Under the pieces are notes generated by a model that saw only the letters and a list, made by a program, of their open reading frames with translations, searched no databases and was not told where the DNA came from. The position numbers and the translations under genes were made by a program. 64,000 nucleotides of DNA. It comes from CAYMCO01 sp964388955. GTDB taxonomy: Bacteria; Chloroflexota; Anaerolineae; Anaerolineales; E44-bin32. Shown piece by piece: positions 53,652-63,042 of the stretch. Where the stretch lies: the NCBI GenBank assembly GCA_964388955.1, contig CAYMCO010000020.1:27796-91795 (forward strand), in the 5' to 3' direction. How positions within the stretch are numbered: the first letter of the stretch is position 1; each line of letters opens with the position of its first letter.

Positions 53652-54743
53652 ATGAGCAGACTGGCGCTGGTGTTTGCCTCTTTGCGACCAGGTGGCGTCG
53701 AACGGGCTATGCTTAATCTGGCGCGCGGACTGGCCACCCTCGGGCTGCCTGTCGAGTTGGTCATCTTCGATGCACGGGGGGCCTTTGTGGAGTTCATTCC
53801 CCCGGATGTAGACTTGGTCGACCTCAAATCCACCCGAGTTCTTTATGGCCTGCCGGCGCTTGTGAGCTACCTCCGAAGGGCTCGGCCAACGGCCATGATC
53901 TCGGCCATGGATCATGTCAATGCGGCCTGCATCTTGGCAAAGAGGCTGTCCGGCCTGAATTGTCGGTCGTACCCCACTGTGCATAAGATCTTTGGTAGGC
54001 CTTCCACCGGAGGATCGTTCTTCACCGGACGCCTGGAACGGATCTTGGCGAGAGAGCTGTATCCGCGCGCGGACAAGGTGGTCGCGGTTTCCCAAGCCGT
54101 GGAACGCTCCTTGCGGTCGGTGCTCGGCCTGCCAGAAGGCGATATTGTTGTGATCCCGAATCCGGTCGTTGATGACCGTATCGAGCGGTTGGCGAAGGCG
54201 AAGGCCGATCACGAGTGGTTGAATCTCCAGAACGAGGAAGTGATCCTGGGCATGGGGAGATTGGTCTCGCACAAGGACTTCGCGACGCTCATACAGGCCT
54301 TCGGGCTGCTGCTGGAAAAGAGGCAAGCCCGGCTCTTGATTCTGGGCGAAGGACCGTCGAGATCCGGCCTGGAAGCGCTGGTGAGGGGGAGAGATCTGGC
54401 TGACAGGGTATCGCTTCCTGGATTCGTCCCTAATCCCTATGCTTATCTCGCCAGGGCCCGCTTGTTCGCTCAATCATCCATCTCGGAGAGTTTCGGCATT
54501 TCCTTGGTGGAAGCCATGGCATTGGGGCTTCCGGTGGTAAGCACGATGTCCGGTGGGCCTGAGGAGATTCTGGCGGGAGGGAGGTTCGGAAAGCTTGTTG
54601 GAGTGCAGGACATCGAGGGATTTGCCACCGCCATGCTCACCACTCTGCAGGAACCACCGTCCATGGCTGACTTGCGCAATCGAGCACAACGGTATTCTGT
54701 CGAACGAGTGGCCAGGGAATATATGGATCTCCTAGATGAGTGA
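53652..54743 (+). CDS. Family 4 glycosyltransferase
   Basis: A 363-residue GT-B enzyme with ASLRPGGVERAMLNLARGL, VVAVSQAVERSL, ILGMGRLVSHKDFATLI, FVPNPYAYLARARLF, SISESFGISLVEAMALGLPVV and GGPEEILAGGRFGKLV. The EX7E pattern is complete. ATG 53652 lies 202 bases after the flippase. The next GT4 gene starts within its last codons (ATGAGTGA), so the pair is probably made in step and acts on the same acceptor. Confidence 0.92.
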   Translation: MSRLALVFASLRPGGVERAMLNLARGLATLGLPVELVIFDARGAFVEFIPPDVDLVDLKSTRVLYGLPALVSYLRRARPTAMISAMDHVNAACILAKRLSGLNCRSYPTVHKIFGRPSTGGSFFTGRLERILARELYPRADKVVAVSQAVERSLRSVLGLPEGDIVVIPNPVVDDRIERLAKAKADHEWLNLQNEEVILGMGRLVSHKDFATLIQAFGLLLEKRQARLLILGEGPSRSGLEALVRGRDLADRVSLPGFVPNPYAYLARARLFAQSSISESFGISLVEAMALGLPVVSTMSGGPEEILAGGRFGKLVGVQDIEGFATAMLTTLQEPPSMADLRNRAQRYSVERVAREYMDLLDE

Positions 54744-55941
54744 GAGATTCGCCTCGGGACGCTCGCCCGCTGGCCGCGCACCCAGTGGGGATATGCCGGA
54801 TAGACGCATCCGCGTCATGCATATCATCGGTGATCTTGAGATCGGCGGTGCCCAAACTTCATTAGTGCAGTTGTTGGAGAACCTCGACCGCGAATGCTTT
54901 GATTTCCAGGTCATATCACTCAAAGATGGGGGAAGCTTGGCCGCGCTTCTTGAGCCCCTTGGAGTACCAGCCTACTCCATCGGCATGGATAGAGACCTTG
55001 CTTCACTGCGAGCATTGCCGCCTCTGGTACGCAAGGTCAGGTCGAGCCTCCCGGATATCATCCACGCTTGGCTCTACCATGCCAATCTAATCAGCGGCCT
55101 TGCTGCGCTCCTGGGGGGTCGCCCCTCGCTCGTATGGAGCATTCGGCATGGCCGGCTGGATCCAGACCTGGATCGGCGTTCCACGATCCGGGTTGCCAGA
55201 GTAGGGGCGAAGCTGTCCAACTGGCTGCCGGATCGGATCATCTGCAATTCAGAGAGCGCCCGTCGCTCCCATGCGCAATTTGGATACAATGAGCGCAAGA
55301 TGAGCGTGATCCCCAACGGTTTCGATGTCGAGCGCTTCAACTCGATCCCTGGTGCGCGAGCAGCAGTAAGACGCAGCCTTGGGATTGGTCTTGAGACCAA
55401 GCTCATTGGGCATTTTGGGCGTTTTCATCCGCAAAAAGGGCAACGGATATTCCTGGAGGCGGCCTCGATTGCCCTCCGGCAAGCCGATGATCTCCAGTTC
55501 CTGATGGGCGGCAGGGGAGTTGATGATCGGAACGAGGAGCTGGCCGGCTGGATTGCGGAATTGGGTCTGCAAGGCAGAGTTCATCTCTTGGGACTCACCC
55601 AGGATATGCCCAGAACTCTCAGCGCCCTCGACGTGCTTGCGATGACCTCCCTGATCGAATCTTTCCCCAATCTGGTTGGCGAAGCAATGGCATGCGGCGT
55701 GCCCTGCGTGGCTACCGATGTCGGGGCCGCCGCTGAACTGGTAGGCGATACGGGCAGGCTCGTCACCAGCGCGAGCCCCTATGAAGTGGCCAGCGCGATC
55801 CAAGCGTTATTCCGAATGAGTGAGAGGGAGCGGATCGTTTTGGGAGCAAGAGCGAGAAATCGAATCATCGAGAACTTTACTGTTCGCAGCTTCCAGCAAG
55901 CCCACCGGGAGCTGTACGTTCGGTTGGTGGAGCATGGTTGA
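54736..55941 (+). CDS. Family 4 glycosyltransferase
   Basis: A 401-residue GT-B enzyme: VMHIIGDLEIGGAQTSLVQLL, IIHAWLYHANLISGLAAL, VIPNGFDVERF, LIGHFGRFHPQKGQRIFLEA, MTSLIESFPNLVGEAMACGVPCV. The first 25 residues are poorly conserved; ATG 54793 is a possible later start, but the overlap with the previous stop favours 54736. It is related to EpsF/CapM-type transferases. Confidence 0.92.
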   Translation: MSERFASGRSPAGRAPSGDMPDRRIRVMHIIGDLEIGGAQTSLVQLLENLDRECFDFQVISLKDGGSLAALLEPLGVPAYSIGMDRDLASLRALPPLVRKVRSSLPDIIHAWLYHANLISGLAALLGGRPSLVWSIRHGRLDPDLDRRSTIRVARVGAKLSNWLPDRIICNSESARRSHAQFGYNERKMSVIPNGFDVERFNSIPGARAAVRRSLGIGLETKLIGHFGRFHPQKGQRIFLEAASIALRQADDLQFLMGGRGVDDRNEELAGWIAELGLQGRVHLLGLTQDMPRTLSALDVLAMTSLIESFPNLVGEAMACGVPCVATDVGAAAELVGDTGRLVTSASPYEVASAIQALFRMSERERIVLGARARNRIIENFTVRSFQQAHRELYVRLVEHG

Positions 55942-56005
55942 GGTAGCCGGTCGGTAGAGTGGCAATCCAATCCTTTCGATATCAAGGTGGCCGAAGGAGG
56001 CCCGA

Positions 56006-57151
56006 TTGACCAGGGTCGCGCTGGTCGCAAATACGGACTGGTATCTGCTGAACTACCGCCTTTCTCTTGCACGACTTTTGAAGGAGAAATCGGTGACGGT
56101 CTTTCTCGTTTCACCACGAGGACCCTATGTCAACAAGCTTCAAAAGGCGGGGTTCCCCTGGATGGAACTTCCTATCGACCGATGGGGGATGAATCCGGTC
56201 AGGGATTTTGCAACGCTCCTGAGATGCATATCGATATATCGTTCGAAGGAACTGGATCTCTGTCATCATTTCACGGTGAAGCCCGTCCTCTACGGTTCCA
56301 TCGCGGCTCAGATTGCGGGAATCCGGGGTATCGTCAATTCTGTCACGGGGCTTGGGCAGTTGTTCCGCAGCAAGTCGATCCCGGCAGGGATGGCGAGAGC
56401 AATCGCCGTGCAACTGTTGCGCCTCACGTCTCGCTCGGCGAGAACCAAGTTTGTGTTTCAGCATAGCGATGACATGCGCTTCTTCAGGGAGCATGGGATC
56501 ATAAGGCCTTCAGAAGCTGTGGTCATCCGAGGTTCAGGTGTTGACTTGGATGCATTTCATCCAACGCCCGAGCCGGAAGGGACTCCCGTGGTTCTTCTGG
56601 TGGGCAGGATGCTCTGGCAGAAAGGAGTGAGCGATCTGATCACTGCTGCTGAAATCCTGCAAGAAAGGAAAGTGGAAGCGAGGTTCCGTCTGGTTGGCCC
56701 TCTGGAGGCAGGGAATCCTTCTGCCATATCCAGACTGCAGTTGGAAGATTGGACGAAGAGCGGATCTATAGAATGGATCGGATATCAGGAAGACATGGCG
56801 TCCATCTATGAACAAAGTAGTATTGTTGCCCTCCCCACCTATTACGGGGAGGGAGTACCGAAGACCCTGCTTGAGGCCGCGGCATCAGGGAAGCCCATTG
56901 TCGCCACGGATGTTCCAGGGTGCAGAGAGATTGTATACAATGGCGACAACGGTTTTCTCGTTCCACCGAAGAATCCTCAGGCGCTGGCCGAGGCCCTTCA
57001 GACGCTCATCGACCTGCCACAGTTGCGCCGCAAGTTGGGGGAGAGAGGCCGGGAGATCGTCGAAGAGCAGTTCAGTGCACACTCAATTGACCAACAGACA
57101 GTGGATCTTTATGCCGGCATGCTCGGTACAAACGAGAAACGCGAGTCATGA
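56006..57151 (+). CDS. Family 4 glycosyltransferase (PglA/CapM-like)
   Basis: A 381-residue GT-B enzyme with VALVANTDWYLLNYRLSLA, CHHFTVKPVLYGSIAAQ and GIVNSVTGLGQLFRSKS (the PglA-type acceptor region), then VLLVGRMLWQKGVSDLI and ALPTYYGEGVPKTLLEAAA. Relatives of this sort add HexNAc or hexose to a lipid-linked sugar. The start is TTG 56006 with GAAGGAGG six bases upstream, a clear ribosome site that decides the start. Its stop overlaps the chain-length gene. Confidence 0.92.
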   Translation: MTRVALVANTDWYLLNYRLSLARLLKEKSVTVFLVSPRGPYVNKLQKAGFPWMELPIDRWGMNPVRDFATLLRCISIYRSKELDLCHHFTVKPVLYGSIAAQIAGIRGIVNSVTGLGQLFRSKSIPAGMARAIAVQLLRLTSRSARTKFVFQHSDDMRFFREHGIIRPSEAVVIRGSGVDLDAFHPTPEPEGTPVVLLVGRMLWQKGVSDLITAAEILQERKVEARFRLVGPLEAGNPSAISRLQLEDWTKSGSIEWIGYQEDMASIYEQSSIVALPTYYGEGVPKTLLEAAASGKPIVATDVPGCREIVYNGDNGFLVPPKNPQALAEALQTLIDLPQLRRKLGERGREIVEEQFSAHSIDQQTVDLYAGMLGTNEKRES

Positions 57152-57960
57152 ACTTGGAAATGAATTCATCAGAAGAGGATTTCACAATACGAGACGTGTA
57201 CCGCAGATTCACTCTCCACTGGCAGTGGATCGTTGCATTTGCACTGCTGGGGGGTCTGGGCGGATTTGTGGTCAGCCTTCTCAGGCCCCCGCTTTATCGG
57301 GCCGAAAACTTGGTGAGTGTTTCAATCAGCTATGCGGCTTCAACGCCTCTTGACCTCGTTGTCGAGGATCGTGTCTTGGATCGAGTGGCCAGTCTGATGT
57401 GGGCAGATGCGACGCTAGCCCCCGTGTTATCTCAGATCCCACGTGAATGGGCGGAGGAGCGCGGTTGGACGACCCCCGCTGATTTGCGAGCCGACCTGCG
57501 TTTGGATCGCAGACTATCCGAATGGGGCATGGTGATGATCGACCGGGATCCGGACCTCGCGGCCAGAGTGGCTAATCTCTGGGCTGATGAGTCCTTGAAA
57601 GTGGTTGACGATGCCCTGGAACATGCCGTGAAGGTGGCACAGATGGTCTCGACTGCATCGCGCATGGATTTCGACCCGTCGGAAATCGATGTTGACTGGT
57701 ATGGCAAACCTCTTTGGGAATGCCAGATCCTGCCTCCAGATATTGACCCTGCCCTCCTCGATGGCACGTTTCAGGAAGAGCTGAAGAAAAGCCGCGGGCT
57801 GTTCCCAAGCCTGGTTGTTGAGGGCATGCGGCAAGCAGCGGTCCCTGACAAGCCCGTCATCTGGGACCGCGGGATCTTGATCTTGGCCGGCGCTTGGTCC
57901 GGTCTCTTCGTCGGAGTCGCCTTTCTTCTGATAGGGATCTCCCACGGAGAAAGGCGATGA
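57148..57960 (+). CDS. Short chain-length determinant-like protein, set B
   Basis: A 270-residue protein with the Wzz layout: membrane segment at about 27-48 (WIVAFALLGGLGGFVVSLL), a PPLYRAENLVSVS border, an extracytoplasmic part, and a second membrane segment at about 243-265 (GILILAGAWSGLFVGVAFLLI). The central part is only about 190 residues and lacks the long coiled coil of the set A protein. ADLRADLRLDRRLSEWGMVMI resembles the Wzz core. It may pair with the third Wzy protein that follows 155 bases later. Confidence 0.72.
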   Translation: MNLEMNSSEEDFTIRDVYRRFTLHWQWIVAFALLGGLGGFVVSLLRPPLYRAENLVSVSISYAASTPLDLVVEDRVLDRVASLMWADATLAPVLSQIPREWAEERGWTTPADLRADLRLDRRLSEWGMVMIDRDPDLAARVANLWADESLKVVDDALEHAVKVAQMVSTASRMDFDPSEIDVDWYGKPLWECQILPPDIDPALLDGTFQEELKKSRGLFPSLVVEGMRQAAVPDKPVIWDRGILILAGAWSGLFVGVAFLLIGISHGERR

Positions 57961-58115
57961 ATATGGGGATTATGACGAGGCGCGACCTCTGCGGTAAGCC
58001 ATGGGCATGCGGGGACGAAAGGCACGTCGCCGGCCAGGTATATGAAGATCTCGAGGGGCGACCCTCTCTGATGGAACCCTCCCGACCCATCCCCTGCGGA
58101 GGATTGTGAATTCTC

Positions 58116-59642
58116 ATGGCCGGAGCTTTCCAGGGTTTTGGACTCGCAGAAAAGGGAGACCGGCTGGTTAGGATCCTCTGGCTATCGATGCTGGTCGTTC
58201 TCCCTGTGACCAGTTCTCCTTTGATCGTGAGCATCATCGGTCGGACGGAAGTCAGTCCGCTCTATGGGCTGCCATTATTGCTTTTGTTCCTAATTTGGCT
58301 GATCCCTTACTTGATACGGTCGGGCCGATTCCCTCTGCTGAGTAAGCCGCTAATGCTTTTCGCGTGCTGCGCGATGGTAGCCGCCGCAGCGGCCACGTTC
58401 CTGAGATTATGGCCCGCCAGTGGGGAGAGCTTCTTCGTAACCAGCCTGAGAGGCTTGTTGACCCTGGGAATTGGGCTGGTCCTCTATCTCGTTGTCTCGA
58501 TGTTTCCACAGTCCCCACAGGATCTCCGGCAGGCGGTCCGATGGCTGTACCTGGGTGCCGTCATCGCGCTTTTCTGGGCCTCAGTCCAGGCGGTGTTTGT
58601 TGTCCCCAATAAGTCGATCCCGATGGTCATTTCTAAGATCCATGCTCTTGTTTCGATTCGCAGGCTCAATGACCTTCGGGTTGTTGGCTTGGCGTATGAA
58701 CCGTCTTGGTTGGCAGATCAGATAGTGGTATTGTATCTCCCCTTGTGGGCCGCGAGCGTGGCCATGCGCTTTAGCGTGTTTCGTTTCAGGAAGGGCATCC
58801 TTTCGATCGAGTTGCTGATGCTCGCCTGGGGATTGACGGTTCATTTCCTCACCCTCTCACGCGTAGGGCTGGTCAGTGCGTTCATGATTCTCGGGGTCCT
58901 CGCACTGTTTCGAATCTGGATTGCCAGTGGGCAAGTTGGCGATTGGCTCCGCAATCGTGCCGCCGGCAAACGCTTTGCCGGACTCTCGTCGCACGGGCGT
59001 TTCGTCCGCTTGGTGTTGCTCGCGCTGGCCCTCCTTCTCCTGGCGATACTTATGCTTGGGGTGGTCTATTTGGCCAGTCGGATCGACAAGCGAATCGCTC
59101 AGATCTTCAGTACCGACTACCTCCTTCTCATTCGAAATGCGTCGGACCCCTTCATCGCCATCGCTCGACGTTTGAGATATGCGGAACGCATTGTCTACTG
59201 GGAAGCTGCTTTCCGCACATTCACAATGCATCCTCTCTTGGGGGTCGGTCTTGAAAATGCCGGCTTCTTCTTCAAAGAACATATCATTCCGATCGGCTAT
59301 CGCCTTCCGGAAATCATTGATATCGTCAACGGTGGGGCTTCCCTTCCAAACCCAAGAAACCTATGGATCCGGCTGCTGGCCGAGACGGGGGTGGTTGGAT
59401 TCCTGCTGTTCACCACATGGCTGCTTCTTGTAGGAATTGCCGGCTTGAAGCTGTGGAGGGAGCACAGTGGAGGGGTGCTGGGCATGATCGGCTTCGCCGG
59501 CCTGCTGGCCCTGGTGGCCCAGGTCGTGGAGGGCTTCAGCGTGGACAGCTTTGCGCTGCCCCAATTGTGGATTCTTCCGGCAATGGTGACGGCAAGTCTG
59601 ATGGTCGCATCGAGAGCTGGGCGGGGGGGCGAAAGCAGATGA
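58116..59642 (+). CDS. O-antigen polymerase/ligase-like membrane protein, set B
   Basis: A 508-residue protein with about twelve membrane segments. A Wzy_C-type pattern appears in TFTMHPLLGVGLENAGFFF followed by NLWIRLLAETGVVGFLLF near residue 415; the first arginine-bearing loop (TSLRGLLTLG) and the Arg in TLSRVG are also typical. Its stop overlaps the start of the next gene (ATGA). With the flippase and short chain-length protein it completes a second assembly set. Confidence 0.82.
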   Translation: MAGAFQGFGLAEKGDRLVRILWLSMLVVLPVTSSPLIVSIIGRTEVSPLYGLPLLLLFLIWLIPYLIRSGRFPLLSKPLMLFACCAMVAAAAATFLRLWPASGESFFVTSLRGLLTLGIGLVLYLVVSMFPQSPQDLRQAVRWLYLGAVIALFWASVQAVFVVPNKSIPMVISKIHALVSIRRLNDLRVVGLAYEPSWLADQIVVLYLPLWAASVAMRFSVFRFRKGILSIELLMLAWGLTVHFLTLSRVGLVSAFMILGVLALFRIWIASGQVGDWLRNRAAGKRFAGLSSHGRFVRLVLLALALLLLAILMLGVVYLASRIDKRIAQIFSTDYLLLIRNASDPFIAIARRLRYAERIVYWEAAFRTFTMHPLLGVGLENAGFFFKEHIIPIGYRLPEIIDIVNGGASLPNPRNLWIRLLAETGVVGFLLFTTWLLLVGIAGLKLWREHSGGVLGMIGFAGLLALVAQVVEGFSVDSFALPQLWILPAMVTASLMVASRAGRGGESR

Positions 59643-60661
59643 ATCGGCCCGAGGTGTCGATCGTTATCCCATGTCGAAACGAGCGTCACACGATTGGACC
59701 GCTGCTGGAAGCTATCGCCGGCCAGGACTTTCCGACGAGCGATTTGGAGGTGGTCATCGCCGATGGGCGGTCGACGGATGGCACCCTCAAGGTTGTCGAA
59801 TCCTTCGCTTTTGCGCATCGAGAGCTGGACATTCGCGTGGTGGACAACCCTGGCCTCACTATTCCCGCTGGGCTGAACAGGGCAATCCAGGCCAGCCGCG
59901 GGGAGATCCTCCTGCGCCTCGATGCGCATTCGAAGCCGGATCCGGACTACGTCTCCCGCGCTCTGGAGGTGCTGCGCCGCACCGAGGCCGCCAATGTGGG
60001 GGGCCGCTGGCGCATCAAGCCCTCAGCGGACACATTGATCGCCCGCTCCATCGCCCGCGCCGTCTCGCATCCTGTGGGCGCCGGCGGTGCGCGGTACCGC
60101 ACCAACGGGGAGGCCGGCCCGGTGGAGACGGTCCCTTTTGGCGCTTTCCCGCGCCGCTGGATCGAACGGGTGGGCCTGTTCAACGAGGATCTGCTCTCCA
60201 ACGAGGACTACGAATACAATGTTCGTGTGCGCCGCGCGGGGGGGCTGATCTGGTTTGACCCCCGCATCCGCACCGACTACTACGCCCGTGCCACGCTGGT
60301 CGCGCTGGCGCAGCAATACGCCCGCTATGGGTTCTGGAAAGCGCGCATGTTGATCCGCTACCCGACATCGATCCATTGGCGGCAGGTCTTGCCCGCATTA
60401 TTCACCTTCACCACCCTAACCTTGTTCGTTCTGTCATTTATCTCTCCCTGGGGACGGGCGCTGTTTGCGGTAGAATTGGGCCTCTATGTAGGTATTTGCA
60501 TCACGGCGGGAGCCTTGGAGGCGATAAGCGAAGGGGATTTGGGGCTGGCGCTCGGTTTCCCGCTGGCACTTTGGACATCACACTTGGCCTGGGGGCTGGC
60601 GTTTTTTTGGGGGTTGATTTCGGGCTTGATGGAGAGAAGGAATCGTGGGTCGCGGCAATAA
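59639..60661 (+). CDS. Membrane-anchored family 2 glycosyltransferase
   Basis: A 340-residue GT2: VSIVIPCRNERHTIGPLLEAI, VVIADGRSTDGTLKVVE, LLRLDAHSKPDPDYV (a D-A-H variant of the DxD site) and FNEDLLSNEDYEYNVRVRRAGG with the catalytic ED. Two or three hydrophobic segments follow near the C-terminus (LFTFTTLTLFVLSFI, GLYVGICITAGALEA). ATG 59639 overlaps the previous stop; the frame is open further up but only within the polymerase gene. Related to succinoglycan ExoA-type transferases. Confidence 0.9.
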   Translation: MNRPEVSIVIPCRNERHTIGPLLEAIAGQDFPTSDLEVVIADGRSTDGTLKVVESFAFAHRELDIRVVDNPGLTIPAGLNRAIQASRGEILLRLDAHSKPDPDYVSRALEVLRRTEAANVGGRWRIKPSADTLIARSIARAVSHPVGAGGARYRTNGEAGPVETVPFGAFPRRWIERVGLFNEDLLSNEDYEYNVRVRRAGGLIWFDPRIRTDYYARATLVALAQQYARYGFWKARMLIRYPTSIHWRQVLPALFTFTTLTLFVLSFISPWGRALFAVELGLYVGICITAGALEAISEGDLGLALGFPLALWTSHLAWGLAFFWGLISGLMERRNRGSRQ

Positions 60662-62060
60662 CCGGTCCAGGCCGCTTCGGTTGCGCGATAGTGAGCTCCG
60701 GACGCTGCTTATCGTCGGGGATCTGGCCTTGTCCGGCCTGGCCACATTTGGTGCCATCGGCTTGTGGGCGCAATTGGACTCATTGGGCTTTTCGCTGGCT
60801 TTCGTGCGCCAGCGGGCAAGTTGGTTCGTCTTTCTGCCCTTGGTTTGGCTGTTGCTGATGGTGAACCTGTATGATGTGCGGCGTGCCGCCTCTTGGCGCC
60901 AGACCGTGCGCGGCGTCTTGCTGGGCGCCGCCGTGGGCGGCGTGCTTTATCTGGCGGTCTACTTCTCCTCGGGGCCTGGCTCTCTGCCGCGCCGCGGTGT
61001 GATGTACTTCCTGATTCTGGTCACCCTGCTGACTTTGATCTGGCGTGCCCTCTATATCCAAATCTTCACTGCACCGGCGTTCCTCCGCAGGGCTTTGATC
61101 GTAGGCGCCGGGGACAGCGGCACCACACTGCTGGAGGCCATCAAGGGTCAGTGGCCGCCGCCCTGCTATCCGGTGGGCTTGATCGATGATGACCCGCAGA
61201 AGCATGGCATGCAGATCCACGGCGAGCGAGTGCTTGGGGGTAGTTCGCAGCTACTGGAGATTATCGAGCGCGAGCAGGTGTCCGACATTATTGTCGCCAT
61301 TCAGGGTTCCATGAACGGCCGGATGCTGCAGGCCCTGCTGGATGCGCAGGAGAGGGGCGTCGAGATCATCCGCATGCCAGTGATGTATGAGGAGCTTCTC
61401 GGCCGGATCCCCATCCAGCATCTGGAATCAGACTGGGTGCTGCGCTCCTTCGTGGATGCGCTGCGCGTGAGCGGCTTCTACCTGCTCTCCAAGCGCCTTA
61501 TCGATCTGCTGGGGGCCCTGATCGGATTGGCGACTTTTCTGGTCTTGCTCCCCGGAGTTTCGCTGGCTATCCTGCTGGATTCAGGCCGCCCGATATTCTA
61601 TCGTCAGGCCCGCTCCGGTCGCGGCGGTGAAGTGTTCATATTGACCAAGTTCCGCACCATGATCCAGGACGCAGAATCCGATGGTCAGCCGCGTTGGGCC
61701 CGGAATGACGATCCGCGCATGACGGCTGTGGGGAGGGTGTTGCGCAGGCTGTATATCGACGAACTACCCCAGTTTTGGAGTGTGCTGATCGGCGACATGA
61801 GTCTCGTGGGCCCCAGGCCGGAGCGCCCAGCCATCGTGGCGGAGCTCGAGGATCGCATCCCTTTCTATCGCTCGCGACTGCTGGTCAGGCCGGGGATCAC
61901 CGGCTGGGCGCAGATCAATTTTGAGAAGGGCGCATCCTTTGAGGGCTCCGTCGACAAGCTGGAATACGACCTGTACTACATGAAGCACCGCAGCCTGATG
62001 CTGGACCTGTGGCTTATCCTGCGCACCGTGTGGTCGGTGCTCGGGCGTAGAGGAACGTAG
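60645..62060 (+). CDS. Initiating polyprenyl-phosphate phosphoglycosyltransferase, set B
   Basis: A 471-residue protein of the same type as the one at 50353. Four N-terminal membrane segments, a CoA_binding_3 domain (ALIVGAGDSGTTLLEAI, VGLIDDDPQKHG), then the catalytic part KRLIDLLGALIGLATF, PIFYRQARSGRGGEV, LTKFRTMIQDAESDG, YIDELPQFWSVLIGDMSL and VGPRPERP. GTG 60645 with GGAGAGAAGG upstream overlaps the GT2 end. It should start the repeat unit of a second glycan. The epimerase gene starts on the next base after its stop. Confidence 0.92.
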   Translation: MGRGNNRSRPLRLRDSELRTLLIVGDLALSGLATFGAIGLWAQLDSLGFSLAFVRQRASWFVFLPLVWLLLMVNLYDVRRAASWRQTVRGVLLGAAVGGVLYLAVYFSSGPGSLPRRGVMYFLILVTLLTLIWRALYIQIFTAPAFLRRALIVGAGDSGTTLLEAIKGQWPPPCYPVGLIDDDPQKHGMQIHGERVLGGSSQLLEIIEREQVSDIIVAIQGSMNGRMLQALLDAQERGVEIIRMPVMYEELLGRIPIQHLESDWVLRSFVDALRVSGFYLLSKRLIDLLGALIGLATFLVLLPGVSLAILLDSGRPIFYRQARSGRGGEVFILTKFRTMIQDAESDGQPRWARNDDPRMTAVGRVLRRLYIDELPQFWSVLIGDMSLVGPRPERPAIVAELEDRIPFYRSRLLVRPGITGWAQINFEKGASFEGSVDKLEYDLYYMKHRSLMLDLWLILRTVWSVLGRRGT

Positions 62061-62996
62061 ATGGCAAGGATTCTGGTCACCGGAGGCGCGGGTTTCATCG
62101 GTTCTCATCTCACGGGGGAACTCGTAGCCGCAGGACATGCGGTGCGTGTCCTGGATGACTTCTCCACGGGCCAGCGGGAGAATCTGGACGGGCTGGAGGT
62201 GGAGCTTTTCGAAGGGGACGTGCGCGATCCGGACTTGGTGGAACGCGCTCTGCACGGGGTTCGGTATGTTTTTCACCAGGCAGCCTTGGTCTCGGTGCCT
62301 GAGTCTCTCGAAGATCCGGTCCTCTGCTATGACATCAATTTCATGGGGTCGCTCAATCTGCTGGCGGGAGCGACCGAGGCGGGAGTCGAGCGGGTAGTGC
62401 TGGCTTCGTCGGCGGCTGTCTATGCGACTTCCGTGAAGCCGGTACTAGAAACTGACAAACTGGCACCGCTTTCCCCCTATGCGGCTTCGAAGCTGGCCAT
62501 GGAAGAATGCGCCCGCATGTATACGCGCGCCTACGGAATGGCTACAGTATGCTTGCGGTACTTCAATGTGTATGGCCCGCGCCAATCTCCCAACTCGCCG
62601 TATGCCGCAGTGATTCCGATCTTCGTCGAGGCGTACCGACGTGGGGAACACCCCGTGATATTCGGGGATGGTGAGCAAAGCAGAGACTTCGTATACGTCC
62701 ACGATGTGGTGCATGCCAATCTGCTGGCCCTGAAGTCACCGCATGCCGCCGGTCAGGTTGTGAATATCGGTTCGGGCGCATCGATAACCGTCAACCAGCT
62801 CGCCGGAGTTCTGGAGGAACTCATTCCTGGAGCCGCACCGCCGGTCTCCGGCCCCCCGCGGCCGGGCGACATCCGCTTCTCACAAAGCCAGATCGCGCTC
62901 GCCGGCCGGCTGTTGGATTTCAAGCCACACACGGGCCTCCGACAAGGGTTGAAAGAGACCGTAGAGTGGTTCACGTCAACCGCGCCACACGACTGA
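62061..62996 (+). CDS. NAD-dependent UDP-sugar epimerase (GalE-like)
   Basis: A 311-residue extended SDR. VTGGAGFIGSHLTGELV, VRVLDDFSTGQRENLDG, VLASSAAVYATS and SPYAASKLAMEECARMY supply the cofactor loop, catalytic Ser/Thr and YxxxK pair. RQSPNSPYAAVIPIF and DFVYVHDVVHANLLAL are typical of UDP-GlcNAc or UDP-glucose 4-epimerases. Since it immediately follows the initiating transferase, it may supply the first sugar of the repeat unit; which sugar is unknown. Confidence 0.93.
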   Translation: MARILVTGGAGFIGSHLTGELVAAGHAVRVLDDFSTGQRENLDGLEVELFEGDVRDPDLVERALHGVRYVFHQAALVSVPESLEDPVLCYDINFMGSLNLLAGATEAGVERVVLASSAAVYATSVKPVLETDKLAPLSPYAASKLAMEECARMYTRAYGMATVCLRYFNVYGPRQSPNSPYAAVIPIFVEAYRRGEHPVIFGDGEQSRDFVYVHDVVHANLLALKSPHAAGQVVNIGSGASITVNQLAGVLEELIPGAAPPVSGPPRPGDIRFSQSQIALAGRLLDFKPHTGLRQGLKETVEWFTSTAPHD

Positions 62997-63042
62997 AGAC
63001 CGGGAATCCCCGCCTCGAATGCACTCACAGTGAGGTTGAAGC

